Of a DNA stretch of 64,000 nucleotides, positions 35,384 through 45,055 are shown in pieces. The stretch's first letter is position 1. Every line of letters begins with the position of its first letter. The stretch is taken from NCBI GenBank assembly GCA_943788935.1, contig CALSSE010000020.1:124001-188000 (forward strand), given 5' to 3'. This DNA is from an uncultured bacterium (GTDB lineage Bacteria; Myxococcota_A; Bradymonadia; UBA7976; VGTA01). The translations under genes were made by a program, and so were the position numbers. Below the pieces are notes generated by a model that had not been told where the DNA came from, did no database searches, and saw nothing but the letters and a program-made list of their open reading frames with translations.

Positions 35384-38300
35384 ATGAGTCCGCTAAATCC
35401 TTTAAATACCCAAGAGTCTTTCCCTCAGCTTGAAGAGAGAGTGATCGCGCTGTGGAAATCAACCAACGCCTTTCAGCGCTCCATTGATCAGCGCAGTAAA
35501 TCAGAGCAGTTTATCTTCTATGATGGACCTCCTTTCGCCACTGGTCTTCCCCACTATGGTCACTTAGTCGCGTCAACGATCAAAGACATAGTCCCTCGAT
35601 ATTGGGCGATGAAGGGCTACCGTGTGGAGCGACGGTTCGGCTGGGATACCCATGGCCTACCCATCGAGATGGAGATGGAGAAGGCGCTTGATCTTTCTGG
35701 TCCCACGAGCATTCAGAACTATGGTGTTGATCGCTTTAATGAAGCGTGCCGCGCTAACGTCCTCCGTTATACGGAAGAGTGGGAACAAGTAGTTAGCCGC
35801 TTAGGACGATGGGTAGACTTTGAAAATGACTATAAAACGATGGATCTATCATTCATGGAGAGTGTGTGGTGGGTATTCAAGACGCTTTGGGAGAAAGGTC
35901 TTATCTATCAAGATTTTAGGGTAATGCCTTTCAGTTGGCGACTCTCAACAGCTCTCTCTAATTTCGAGGCGAACCTAGACTATCGCGATGTACAAGATCC
36001 CGCGATCACGGTCCGGATGCCCCTTGTCGACGAAAATGCTTCTTTATTAATCTGGACCACTACGCCTTGGACCCTGCCCTCTAACCTAGCGGTAGCGGTT
36101 GGGTTGGAGTTAGATTATGTCAAAGCTCGTCGCTCTGAGAGTGACCCTGATCAACAGGTTTATTATGTCGCCGAAGCGCTCCTCACTAAAGTACTCGGAG
36201 AAGATTCTCGAGTTATCGAACGTCTAAAGGGCTCTGATCTCGTAGGAAAACAGTATGTGCCTTTATTCGATTATTTCGCTGAACGAGCTCTATTGCCCGA
36301 AGGTGAGGGACAGTGCTTTGTAGTGATCGGCGGTGATCATGTCACGACCACTGATGGTACCGGCATCGTCCATATGGCTCCCGACTTTGGTGAAGAAGAC
36401 TTCAATGCTTGCCGAGCCCTCGGGATTGAACTTGTACAGTCTGTTGATGACGAGGGTAAGTTCCGAGAAAACATCATCGGACTCCAAGGTAAAAATATTA
36501 AAGAGGCCGACAATGAGATTATCGCTTTTATCAAGCAAATGGGTCGACTCTATCGCCGTGATTCACTCAAGCACAGCTACCCCTATTGTTGGCGAAGTGG
36601 AACTCCTCTCATCTACAAAGCGGTCCCCTCGTGGTTCGTTAATGTTGAGTCCATCCGTGATCGTATGAGCGATCACAATGACTCCATCCATTGGGTCCCT
36701 GAGATGGTTGGCTCCAAGCGCTTTGGTAATTGGGTAAAGGATGCCCGAGACTGGAATATCAGCCGCAATCGTTTCTGGGGTACACCCATTCCTGTGTGGT
36801 CCTGTGACCAATGTGACGAGAATCGTTGCATCGGCTCAGTAGAAGAGCTGGAACAGCTTAGCGGTGAACGAGTGACCGACCTTCATCCCCATAAAATTGA
36901 CCACATAACTTTCTGTTGTTCAAGCTGCTCAGGTACCATGAGCCGTATCAGCGCGGTCTTTGATTGTTGGTTTGAGTCTGGCTCTATGCCTTATGCTCAG
37001 AGCCACTATCCCTTTGAAGATAAAGAGGGGTTTGAGTCTCGATTCCCAGCACAGTTTATCGCTGAGGGCCTCGACCAGACCCGAGGATGGTTTTATACAC
37101 TCTTAGTGCTCTCTACTGCCCTCTTTGATAGCCCTCCCTTTAAAAATGTAGTGGTCAACGGCCTCGTCTTAGCTGAAGATGGCTCGAAGATGAGTAAGTC
37201 AAAGAAGAATTATCCACCGCCTCAAAATGTATTAAATCTACATGGTGCCGATGCATTACGCGCATACCTAATCAACTCTCCTATCGTACGAGCGGAACCA
37301 TTACGTTTCTCTGAGGATGGCGTGAAAGAGGTCGCCCGTACCGTGTTGATCCCTCTTCGTAACGCGTGGAGCTTTTTCACGATGTATGCCAATATCGATG
37401 GCTGGGCACCACAAGCGCTCTCTAGCGGGAGTTGGACCCCAAATGGCTCTAGCGAAGGGATCACCACACCCCGTTTTGAAGAGCGTGCAGATCTTGACCG
37501 GTGGCTCATCTCCACCTTGCAGTCATTGGTCGCCGAGGTGAATGAACAAATGGAGGGTTACTATCTCTATAAGGTCGTCCCTCCGATCGTCTCATTCATT
37601 GATGATTTAACGAATTGGTACATCCGTAGAAGCCGCCGACGCTTTTGGCGAAGCGCCGAGACCGAAGTAGAGCGACTCGATAAAGCGAGCGCTTATGCGA
37701 CACTTTATGAAGTGCTCGTGACCTTCTCCAAAGTGATGGCGCCCATCCTCCCCTTCATGACCGAGTCGATCTATCAGCACCTCGTCGTAGAAGCAGGTGT
37801 CGCTGAGGGAGACTGTGATAGTATCCATCTCTGTGATTACCCTGAGGTAGAACGTCACAAGATCAATCTCGATCTAGAACGTGAAATCGCTCTCGTTAGG
37901 CAAACGGTACGAATGGGAAGAGCCCTGCGCGCTACCCACAGTCTAAAGACTCGTCAACCACTCCAATCGATGACCGCTGTTCATCCAGATGAAGAGGTCC
38001 TTAACGCCTTAAAACGGCAAGAAGCGTTACTTCTCGAAGAGCTTAATATTAAAGCTGTAGAGCTTGTGACCCATGATCAAGAGCTCTCAACTCTAAGTTT
38101 TAAAGCGAACTTCAAGACCCTCGGTCGGCGCTTAGGAAAGAGGATGAAAGAGGGGGCACAGGAGGTTCAAAGTTTCACTCGTGATCAGTGGAATGCTCTT
38201 ATGGCAGGCGAATCGATTGAAGTCGCAGGAGAGCCTATCTCTGTCGATGATGTTCTCGTCACCCACCATGCCAAGACCGGAGTTGTACTCGAGGTCGAAG

Positions 38301-38653
38301 ATGCGCTCACCGTCGCTCTCGATACTCAACTCAATGAAGCACTAGTTCGTGAAGGGTATGCTCGTGAGGTGATCAGCCGGTGTCAGAAGATGAGGAAATC
38401 AGCCGGTTTGGAGATCAGTGATCGAGTAGAGCTCGTGATCTGTGTCAATGAAGGGTCACTCGCTACAGCGCTCACTGACTTTTCCACTGAGATTTACTCT
38501 GAGTTGCTCTCTGTTCAAGCCGAGACACGAAGTTTTTCTGCCGGAGCGGCCTTGATTAATGAGTACACTGCTGATGATGCAGAGTTAAGAACAGCCGAGG
38601 AGATAGACCTTGGAGACTACCGTTGCATTGTCGGTCTGAAGAGAGCGGGGTGA
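35384..38653 (+). CDS. ileS: Isoleucyl-tRNA synthetase, eukaryote-like (IleS2) type
   Basis: 1089 residues, longer than the common bacterial IleS (about 940) and close to the eukaryote-like class. It charges tRNA-Ile. The HIGH motif reads HYGH (residues 57-60) in DGPPFATGLPHYGH. DTHGLPIEMEMEK follows, as in IleS2. The editing domain has LIWTTTPWTLPSNLAVAVG, and the KMSKS motif is at 602-606. The C-terminal part keeps the anticodon-binding fold, including VREGYAREVISRCQKMRKSAGLE. IleS2 enzymes are commonly insensitive to mupirocin, which is family knowledge and not tested here. AGGAG lies seven bases before the ATG. No T-box element is visible upstream. Confidence 0.96.
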   Translation: MSPLNPLNTQESFPQLEERVIALWKSTNAFQRSIDQRSKSEQFIFYDGPPFATGLPHYGHLVASTIKDIVPRYWAMKGYRVERRFGWDTHGLPIEMEMEKALDLSGPTSIQNYGVDRFNEACRANVLRYTEEWEQVVSRLGRWVDFENDYKTMDLSFMESVWWVFKTLWEKGLIYQDFRVMPFSWRLSTALSNFEANLDYRDVQDPAITVRMPLVDENASLLIWTTTPWTLPSNLAVAVGLELDYVKARRSESDPDQQVYYVAEALLTKVLGEDSRVIERLKGSDLVGKQYVPLFDYFAERALLPEGEGQCFVVIGGDHVTTTDGTGIVHMAPDFGEEDFNACRALGIELVQSVDDEGKFRENIIGLQGKNIKEADNEIIAFIKQMGRLYRRDSLKHSYPYCWRSGTPLIYKAVPSWFVNVESIRDRMSDHNDSIHWVPEMVGSKRFGNWVKDARDWNISRNRFWGTPIPVWSCDQCDENRCIGSVEELEQLSGERVTDLHPHKIDHITFCCSSCSGTMSRISAVFDCWFESGSMPYAQSHYPFEDKEGFESRFPAQFIAEGLDQTRGWFYTLLVLSTALFDSPPFKNVVVNGLVLAEDGSKMSKSKKNYPPPQNVLNLHGADALRAYLINSPIVRAEPLRFSEDGVKEVARTVLIPLRNAWSFFTMYANIDGWAPQALSSGSWTPNGSSEGITTPRFEERADLDRWLISTLQSLVAEVNEQMEGYYLYKVVPPIVSFIDDLTNWYIRRSRRRFWRSAETEVERLDKASAYATLYEVLVTFSKVMAPILPFMTESIYQHLVVEAGVAEGDCDSIHLCDYPEVERHKINLDLEREIALVRQTVRMGRALRATHSLKTRQPLQSMTAVHPDEEVLNALKRQEALLLEELNIKAVELVTHDQELSTLSFKANFKTLGRRLGKRMKEGAQEVQSFTRDQWNALMAGESIEVAGEPISVDDVLVTHHAKTGVVLEVEDALTVALDTQLNEALVREGYAREVISRCQKMRKSAGLEISDRVELVICVNEGSLATALTDFSTEIYSELLSVQAETRSFSAGAALINEYTADDAELRTAEEIDLGDYRCIVGLKRAG

Positions 38654-38656
38654 CTA

Positions 38657-39430
38657 ATGAACCATGGAGAGCGCGCTTTACAGATTTGGGTCTCAGTAGC
38701 TGCCATGGGAGAGTGGTCAGCCCTCCCTGTGCTCTCTTCGAAGCTCGACTTAAGTCTTGAAGAGGTCATGCCTAGCTGGCGAGAGGATCTCATCCAGCGC
38801 GGTTGGGAGACCGATGTCTTTGAGAAGGCCCTCCTCAAACGATTGAGAAAGGTCGATCAAGTTATTTTTGGAGAGCTCTCTTTCAGCCCTTATGTTGACC
38901 AGTTCGAAGAAGGTCCCTTTCCCTCTCGTCAGCTACGATGGGCAAAAGTCGTCGCGAAAACGTTAAAGAGGTTGAGTGAATCAGGAGCGATCGCCCTGTA
39001 TTTTGATGGGGCAGCAAAGGCCTACACGCCAGAGATGTTTTCGCAACTTGATGTCAATGATCACCCTACCCTCTTTCACCTCTTCGTTGAAATCTGGCGA
39101 GATGAGTCACGAGTCGGTACCGAAGGAATGTCCATTTTTGGTCTTCCGGAAGTGTGTGTCAATCATATGGATCCACAGAGCGCCGCCGCTCAAGCGACCG
39201 TTTTTAGCCTAGCTGCCCAAATGGTCTGCGATGAATTTAGACTCTATACAGGGCAGAGGTTTAGGGCTTCGGAGAGTTTCCCTTGGTGTAAAGCAAAGTG
39301 GATAGAGAACCCAAAAGCAGCTCAGATGTTTATGAAGAGTGATCAAGATCAAGATCAAGATCATGACATCGATGAAGATGATCAAACCGCTGATTTCCCC
39401 TGCGGCCTTCTAGTGTTAAGTCCTCAGTGA
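38657..39430 (+). CDS. Unrecognised 257-residue protein downstream of ileS
   Basis: It starts three bases after the ileS stop, so it is probably co-transcribed. No signal peptide or membrane helix is present. The sequence is mixed alpha/beta in appearance, with conserved-looking aromatic patches (YVDQFEEGPFPSRQLRWAK, LFHLFVEIWRDESRVG, FPWCKAKWIENPKAA). It ends with an Asp-rich stretch (DQDQDQDHDIDEDD) encoded by GATCAA repeats, then FPCGLLVLSPQ. I do not recognise a family. Position suggests a cytoplasmic protein, but function cannot be inferred. Confidence 0.72.
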   Translation: MNHGERALQIWVSVAAMGEWSALPVLSSKLDLSLEEVMPSWREDLIQRGWETDVFEKALLKRLRKVDQVIFGELSFSPYVDQFEEGPFPSRQLRWAKVVAKTLKRLSESGAIALYFDGAAKAYTPEMFSQLDVNDHPTLFHLFVEIWRDESRVGTEGMSIFGLPEVCVNHMDPQSAAAQATVFSLAAQMVCDEFRLYTGQRFRASESFPWCKAKWIENPKAAQMFMKSDQDQDQDHDIDEDDQTADFPCGLLVLSPQ

Positions 39431-39534
39431 TCAAGTCACATAACCGTTCGTTATAAAGCAGAAGACTGATCGCGGGTAGGAGCGGTGATAGATTCATAGT
39501 GCTAATCGACACTCCCTGTGCTAAGTTTATAGAC

Positions 39535-39562
39535 TTAAGTGGTTAATTACTTGGTGTATAAT
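39535..39562 (+). promoter_or_regulatory. Possible promoter upstream of ppk
   Basis: A perfect TATAAT (39557-39562) is preceded by only a weak -35 (TTAAGT, 39535-39540, 16-bp spacing). A small hairpin, TTCACA/TGTGAA, follows at about 39571-39589. Together these would give ppk a leader of about 140 bases. The remaining part of 39431-39709 shows nothing else. Confidence 0.35.
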
Positions 39563-39709
39563 GGCGTTTCTTCACATTGTTAGTGTGAAAAGAAGATCAG
39601 CTTACTCGCCCTCGCATCAGCTGATCACTCCTCTGAGACATGCTAAGACATGATCAAAAACGCACCCAAAGATACACCCAGATTCAGATAGTCACAGGAT
39701 AGTTGAGCG

Positions 39710-41905
39710 ATGAAAGTGATTCACAAGATTCCAGACTCCTCAGGTACATTTCCTGAGCGCGCATTTATTCACCGGGAATTAAGCCTTCTCACTTTTTTTG
39801 AGCGCGTGCTAACCTCAGCAAAAGATAAAAATACACCTTTATTGGAGCGTCTACGTTTCCTTACGATCTGTAGCGCGATCCTTGATGAATTCTTTGAGAT
39901 TCGGGTTGGTGGCCTGAAAGAGAGATACCGTTTGGGGATCGATCGGGTAGGACCTGATGGGCTAAGTACAGCCGAAGTATTAGGGCAGATCCGACAACGA
40001 GTGCTCAAGCTCGTCAAGAGCCAATATCGCACGCTCAACCGTGATGTATTGCCAGCGCTCGCTCAAGAGGGCATTAGGCTTCTTAAGAGATCAGAGTGGC
40101 GCACAGAGCATAAAGATTGGGCAAGAGATTATTTCCAAGATCAAGTCGCCCCCGTTCTCAGTCCTATCGCTCTCGACCCCGCCCACCCCTTTCCTCGACT
40201 GCTCAACAAGAGCTTAAATATGTTGGTCGCCTTAAAAGGCACTGACGCTTATGGTCGAAGCTGTGAATATGCGATTATTCATGTACCGAGGTGTCTACCT
40301 CGTGTCATCCCTGTTCCTCAATCGATGAGCGCTACGCCTAACATCAGTGAGTTTGTCCTCCTCTCTTCCATAATCCACTGCTTTGTGAGCGATGTCTTCA
40401 CTGGAGTTGAGGTAATGGGATGTCACCAATTTAGGGTGACGCGTCACGCTGACCTCGATCTCGATGAGGATGAGGTAGAAGATCTGCTCGACGCGCTCAA
40501 GGGAGAACTACACGGTCGTCGTTTTGGAGAATCCGTTCGTTTAGAGGTCGCTAACACCTGTCCAGAAGAACACGTTAAGTTTTTGACAGAACATTTTGGG
40601 CTCGGTCAAAATGACCTCTATCTCGTGGGTGGACCTGTTAACTTGAGTCGTTTGGCGACCGTGGTCGGGATCGTTGATCGTCATGATCTTAAATATCCGG
40701 TATTCGTACCTGGCGCTCTCGCTAGCGGAGAGGACATGTTTGATCGGCTTCAGCGGCGAGATGTTCTCTTACATCACCCCTTTGAATCATTTTCTCCCGT
40801 TGTTGACCTGATCGCCCAAGCTGCTCAAGATCCAAATGTTTTAGCCATTAAGCACACCCTCTACCGAACAGGGGATGAGTCTCCTTTTGTTGACGCGCTA
40901 GTCGATGCAGCGAGAGCAGGGAAAGAGGTCACCGCCGTTGTTGAACTTCGGGCTCGCTTCGATGAAGCGGCGAATATAGATATCGCTGCCCGCTTACAAG
41001 CGGCAGGAGCCCAAGTCGTCTATGGGGTCGTCGGCTTTAAGACCCACGCTAAGCTCCTCATGATCGTAAGACGAGAGGGGAAGAGACTGAGGCGATATAT
41101 TCACCTAGGGACAGGTAACTATCACACCGGTAACGCTAAGCTATACACCGATTTCAGTCTCTTATCCGCGAATGTCAGCCTTGGAGACCAGGTCCATTTA
41201 GTCTTTCAGCAGTTAACGGGGATCAGCGAGTCAAGGCGACACCCCGACCTAATACAGTCCCCATTTTACTTTGCCTCTGAGGTGATCGACCGGCTTAACC
41301 AAGAAGCGGTTGAAGCACGAGCGGGGAGGCCTGCGATGGCGGTCATCAAAGTCAACTCACTCAGTGATCCATCGATCATCGAAGCGATTTATCACGCCTC
41401 ACGAGCAGGGGTTAAGATTCACTTTATCGTAAGAGGCATTTGCTGCTTAACACCGAAGCTCGCTGAGATCTCAGAGACCATTACCGTCCGATCGATCGTC
41501 GGCCGGTTTCTTGAGCATAGTCGTATCTATTACTTCTATGCAGGAGGCCAAGAGGAAGTGTTCTTAGCGAGCGCTGACCTCATGCAGCGTAACCTCTACA
41601 GACGCGTTGAAGTTGGTTTCCCTATCCGTGAGCCTTCTCTTAAAGAGAGAGTGATCAGTGAGGGATTACAAGTCTATCTGGAGGCGACCGATGGCGCTTG
41701 GTCAATGAACTCTGAGGGGGAATATACTACTCAACCTCCTCCATGCTATGATCTAGCGGAGCTTCCTCTTCACTCGAGTTCTCCTGCTGAGGAAGGCTCT
41801 CCTGCAGAGGAATCATTGACCCTTAGACCTAAGCTGATCGTCGAAGATGACTATATCTCAGCGCAATCATGGTTACTCAACCATTTGGTCTCCAAAGGGA
41901 GTTAA
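39710..41905 (+). CDS. ppk1: Polyphosphate kinase 1
   Basis: 731 residues. It reversibly polymerises the gamma-phosphate of ATP into polyphosphate. The N-terminal domain has FIHRELSLLTFFERVL and ILDEFFEIRVGGLKERY. The catalytic domains have IKHTLYRTG, AVVELRARFDEAANI, FKTHAKLL and HLGTGNYHTGNAKLYTD. Two histidines, His446 (KTHAK) and His603 (LEHSR), lie 157 residues apart, exactly the spacing of the autophosphorylated and second essential His of E. coli PPK (435 and 592). The C-terminus has a short PAEEGSPAEES repeat before LRPKLIVEDDYISAQSWLL. The ribosome site is weak. Polyphosphate would support stress survival and motility. Confidence 0.96.
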   Translation: MKVIHKIPDSSGTFPERAFIHRELSLLTFFERVLTSAKDKNTPLLERLRFLTICSAILDEFFEIRVGGLKERYRLGIDRVGPDGLSTAEVLGQIRQRVLKLVKSQYRTLNRDVLPALAQEGIRLLKRSEWRTEHKDWARDYFQDQVAPVLSPIALDPAHPFPRLLNKSLNMLVALKGTDAYGRSCEYAIIHVPRCLPRVIPVPQSMSATPNISEFVLLSSIIHCFVSDVFTGVEVMGCHQFRVTRHADLDLDEDEVEDLLDALKGELHGRRFGESVRLEVANTCPEEHVKFLTEHFGLGQNDLYLVGGPVNLSRLATVVGIVDRHDLKYPVFVPGALASGEDMFDRLQRRDVLLHHPFESFSPVVDLIAQAAQDPNVLAIKHTLYRTGDESPFVDALVDAARAGKEVTAVVELRARFDEAANIDIAARLQAAGAQVVYGVVGFKTHAKLLMIVRREGKRLRRYIHLGTGNYHTGNAKLYTDFSLLSANVSLGDQVHLVFQQLTGISESRRHPDLIQSPFYFASEVIDRLNQEAVEARAGRPAMAVIKVNSLSDPSIIEAIYHASRAGVKIHFIVRGICCLTPKLAEISETITVRSIVGRFLEHSRIYYFYAGGQEEVFLASADLMQRNLYRRVEVGFPIREPSLKERVISEGLQVYLEATDGAWSMNSEGEYTTQPPPCYDLAELPLHSSSPAEEGSPAEESLTLRPKLIVEDDYISAQSWLLNHLVSKGS

Positions 41906-41978
41906 CTGCGACGCGGTGAGCGCTCACGACTCTTAATCCATGCTCACCTTAGGTGAACGTTGGATAGTCGTCGCTGAA

Positions 41979-42014
41979 TTGGCTCGCTGTGTTGGCTCGC
42001 TGAGTTAGCTCGCT
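41979..42014. repeat. 13-bp intergenic tandem repeat upstream of uvrC
   Basis: TTGGCTCGCTGTG, TTGGCTCGCTGAG and TTAGCTCGCT lie end to end in the ppk-uvrC spacer. Just before them, TCACCT-T-AGGTGA (about 41943-41955) forms a short palindrome with no T-run. Confidence 0.75.
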
Positions 42015-42040
42015 AGGCTAGGTCTGATGAGGAGATTTTA

Positions 42041-43912
42041 ATGATAGACACTCCCTCTATTTTTGATCATGAGAGTCTCCTACAGAGCGCCCCCCAAACG
42101 CCGGGGGTCTACTTAATGTATAATCACAGCCGTGAACTCATCTATGTCGGGAAGGCTAAGAACCTCCGAGCGCGGTTGCGACAGTATTTTGCTAAGACTC
42201 CCGACCCTCGACCTTTCGTGCTCACTCTCCCACGATCACTGAGCGAGATTCAGACGATCATCACCCATAATGAAAAGGAAGCCTTAATCCTCGAGAGGAC
42301 ACTGATCCTCGAACATAGCCCACGATACAATGTAGCCATTAAATTTGGCAGCGGACACCTCTATTTAAAGCTCGACACTCGAAAGCCTTGGCCTAGATTT
42401 TACGTCACCAGAAAGCGGAAGGCAGATGGGGCGAGGTATTTTGGCCCTTACCTGTCTGGTTCTGATCTGCGAGCCATGACTCAAGTGGTAGAGAGAGCTT
42501 TTAAAATCAGAACCTGTGATGATCGAGACTTCCGTAATCGCTCTCGTCCTTGCATGCAATATCAGATTAAGCGTTGCTCAGGGCCTTGCGTCCTCCCCAT
42601 TGAACGGAGTGAGTATCTCCTCGAAGTAGAGAGCGCCTGTCGATTCTTACTAGGGAGACACCCCGAGTTGCTTCGAGATCTTAGAGGGAAAATGACTGAG
42701 GCCTCCACCCTGCTTGAGTTTGAGCGAGCAGCGCGATTTAGAGATCAGATCATCGCTATCGAGCGGAGTCTTCAGCCTCAAGAGGTCGCTGGGCTCTCTA
42801 GCGACCATGATGTGGTCGGCCTCTACCGCTCTGCTGATAGCGCTCAAGTTGTTTTGATGGAAGTCAGAGGAGGTGTTTTATTAAGGAGTAGACCCTTCCC
42901 TTTGGAAGATCAAGGCGCCGATGACCAAGAGTTGATCTCAACCTTTCTTCATCTCTATTATGCAGAAGGCTCACCCATCCCGCGAGAGATCCTCACTCCT
43001 CTCCCGCTTGATGACTCTAATGCTTTAAGTGATCGCCTCAGCGATCTCAGAGGGGGATCGGTCTCGCTTAGGTGTCCACAACGAGGTCGACTGTATCGCT
43101 TAGTCACTATGGCTCAGCAAAATGCAGAGCAATCTTTCTTCCAAGCTCAACGGGCGACAAGAGCGCGAGAGGAGACTATGGTTGGATTAAAGAAGCTCTT
43201 ACATCTATCTCAGCTCCCTCGACGAATAGAGTGTTTTGATATCTCTATATTTCAAGGGGAAGCCCCATTCGCCTCAACGGTGGTTTTTGAGAATGGACTA
43301 CCCCGTAAACAGCTCTACAGAGTGAGGTCTATCAAGACTGTAGAGGGGACTGATGACTTCGCTATGATGCGGGAGGCGATCACTCGTAGATTCCAATATA
43401 TCGAAGAGACCGATGATCTACCCCAGCTACTTGTCGTTGATGGAGGTAAAGGCCAGCTCGGAGTGGCAGTCGCAGTCCTCGAAGATTTAGGCCTGCATTA
43501 TATCGATGTAATAGGGCTCGCTAAATCTCGTTATCTCGGGGAAAGTAAGACAGGAGACGCCGAGCGTTCTTCCGAGAGAGTATTCCTACCGGGTATCAAA
43601 TCGCCGATCGCCCTCCGTCCTGGATCAAGCGCTTATCGTCTCCTTACTCAGCTCCGCGATGAGGCTCATCGAGTGGCGATCACCGCCCATCGTCGAAAGA
43701 GGAGCGCTAAGCGCCTCAGCTCTCCTCTCGATGAGATCTCTGGTGTCGGTCCTAAAAGGCGTAAAGCGCTCCTAAAGGCTTTTGGTTCACTGCGAGGTGT
43801 GTATGAAGCCGAGGTCTCTGACCTCGCCCAAACACCAGGGATCTCTTATCCTTTGGCGCATGCTATTTACAAAGCCTTTAGAACAGAAACAGAGGAGACC
43901 TCCAAGGCCTAG
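42041..43912 (+). CDS. uvrC: Excinuclease ABC subunit C
   Basis: 623 residues. UvrC makes the dual incision in nucleotide-excision repair with UvrB. The GIY-YIG nuclease domain is at the start (PGVYLMYNHSRELIYVGKAKNLRARLRQYF). Next come the Cys region (RTCDDRDFRNRSRPCMQYQIKRCSGPC), the UVR motif (EFERAARFRDQI, about 228-240), and the C-terminal RNase-H-like nuclease (IECFDIS, LLVVDGGKGQLGVA). Tandem helix-hairpin-helix motifs close it (LDEISGVGPKRRKALLKAFGS). GAGGAGA precedes the ATG by six bases. Its stop codon shares CTAG with the stop of the convergent gene. Confidence 0.97.
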   Translation: MIDTPSIFDHESLLQSAPQTPGVYLMYNHSRELIYVGKAKNLRARLRQYFAKTPDPRPFVLTLPRSLSEIQTIITHNEKEALILERTLILEHSPRYNVAIKFGSGHLYLKLDTRKPWPRFYVTRKRKADGARYFGPYLSGSDLRAMTQVVERAFKIRTCDDRDFRNRSRPCMQYQIKRCSGPCVLPIERSEYLLEVESACRFLLGRHPELLRDLRGKMTEASTLLEFERAARFRDQIIAIERSLQPQEVAGLSSDHDVVGLYRSADSAQVVLMEVRGGVLLRSRPFPLEDQGADDQELISTFLHLYYAEGSPIPREILTPLPLDDSNALSDRLSDLRGGSVSLRCPQRGRLYRLVTMAQQNAEQSFFQAQRATRAREETMVGLKKLLHLSQLPRRIECFDISIFQGEAPFASTVVFENGLPRKQLYRVRSIKTVEGTDDFAMMREAITRRFQYIEETDDLPQLLVVDGGKGQLGVAVAVLEDLGLHYIDVIGLAKSRYLGESKTGDAERSSERVFLPGIKSPIALRPGSSAYRLLTQLRDEAHRVAITAHRRKRSAKRLSSPLDEISGVGPKRRKALLKAFGSLRGVYEAEVSDLAQTPGISYPLAHAIYKAFRTETEETSKA

Positions 43913-44928
43913 GGAGAGCGCTCATTCTTAATAAGTCCCAATGACTTCATCCTCCTCCACAAGGTAGCTCGACTGATCCCCATCTCTTTTGCGGCCGCTC
44001 CTCGATGCCCGTTATTCAAGGCTAGTATCTGCAAGATCTCTCCCCGTTCCTCTTGATCTCGTTCATCTGACTGAAGACTCACCTCCACAGGCCTCTCCCC
44101 TCTAAGTTCAGGGGGAAGATCTTGATATTCTATCTGCTCAGAGCCTCCCATGATCATGGCATATTCAATCACGTTACTCAGCTCACGAATATTACCTGGC
44201 CAGGCATAGCTCTCAATTGCCAAGCTCGCTTCAGGAGATAACCCTGAGACCCTCCTCTTGGTCAGCGGGGAGAGGCTCTCATTGAGACGATTAATAAGGT
44301 ATCGAGTCATCTTCATAATATCCTCGCCTCGCTCTCTAAGCGCGGGGAGGTAGAGGGGGATCACTCGTATTCTATACATGAGGTCAGCCCGAAACTTGCC
44401 CCTCTCGACTTCCGCTCGTAAGGCTCTATGAGTAGCACTCAAGAGGCGAACATTCACCTGAATCGACTCAGTTCCGCCTACTGGAGTAAACTGCTGTTCT
44501 TGAATCACTCGCAGTAATCTCGCTTGCAGGAGGAGAGGTAACTCAGCGATTTCATCAAGGAATAGAGTTCCATTGTGGGCGAGCTCAAAAAGACCTTTTT
44601 TATCTTTGATCGCTCCGGTAAATGAACCACGAACATGCCCGAAAAGCTCTGAGGCTAAGAGCTCGGGAGTCAAAGTCGCACAGTTAATCGCCAAGAAGGG
44701 TTTGTTCACTCGAGAGCTGTTCTTATGGAGAGCTTGAGCGACTAATTCTTTGCCCGTTCCGGTCTCTCCCCTGATTAATACTGAGGCCTCTGTCGGTCCA
44801 ACTCTTTTAATTTTATCAAAGACATCGAGCATTCGGGCTGAGCCGCCCAACATGCCATAGGTCAGCTCAAACTGTTCTTTGTGACCCCCTTTATAAAGAG
44901 CCTCATTGTGTGTTCTTCTCAAACTCAT
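43909..44928 (-). CDS. Sigma-54-dependent transcriptional activator without receiver domain
   Basis: 339 residues. The AAA+ domain has GETGTGKE (Walker A, about 54-61), GSFTGA (101-106, a variant of the sigma-54 contact loop GAFTGA), GTLFLDEIAELP (Walker B) and RFRADLMYRIRVIPLYLPALRER. The Fis-type helix-turn-helix ends the protein (NNGHRGAAAKEMGISRATLWRRMKSLGL). Only about 25 residues precede the AAA+ domain, so there is no input domain and regulation must act otherwise (a partner protein, or expression level). The GAGGAG site directly abuts ATG 44928, too close to use efficiently. The in-frame TTG two codons later (44922) has better spacing and may be the real start. Confidence 0.92.
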   Translation of the reverse strand: MSLRRTHNEALYKGGHKEQFELTYGMLGGSARMLDVFDKIKRVGPTEASVLIRGETGTGKELVAQALHKNSSRVNKPFLAINCATLTPELLASELFGHVRGSFTGAIKDKKGLFELAHNGTLFLDEIAELPLLLQARLLRVIQEQQFTPVGGTESIQVNVRLLSATHRALRAEVERGKFRADLMYRIRVIPLYLPALRERGEDIMKMTRYLINRLNESLSPLTKRRVSGLSPEASLAIESYAWPGNIRELSNVIEYAMIMGGSEQIEYQDLPPELRGERPVEVSLQSDERDQEERGEILQILALNNGHRGAAAKEMGISRATLWRRMKSLGLIKNERSP

Positions 44929-45055
44929 CTCCTCAGATCCGCTTAAGGAGATAACAGCGACCCCCTATTTTTACTGAGCCTATTTTTACTGAGTGGAGAG
45001 GAGGTCAACTTAATGATTATAGCTCACACCCCTCTATGATTACAGGTCGCTGTCT

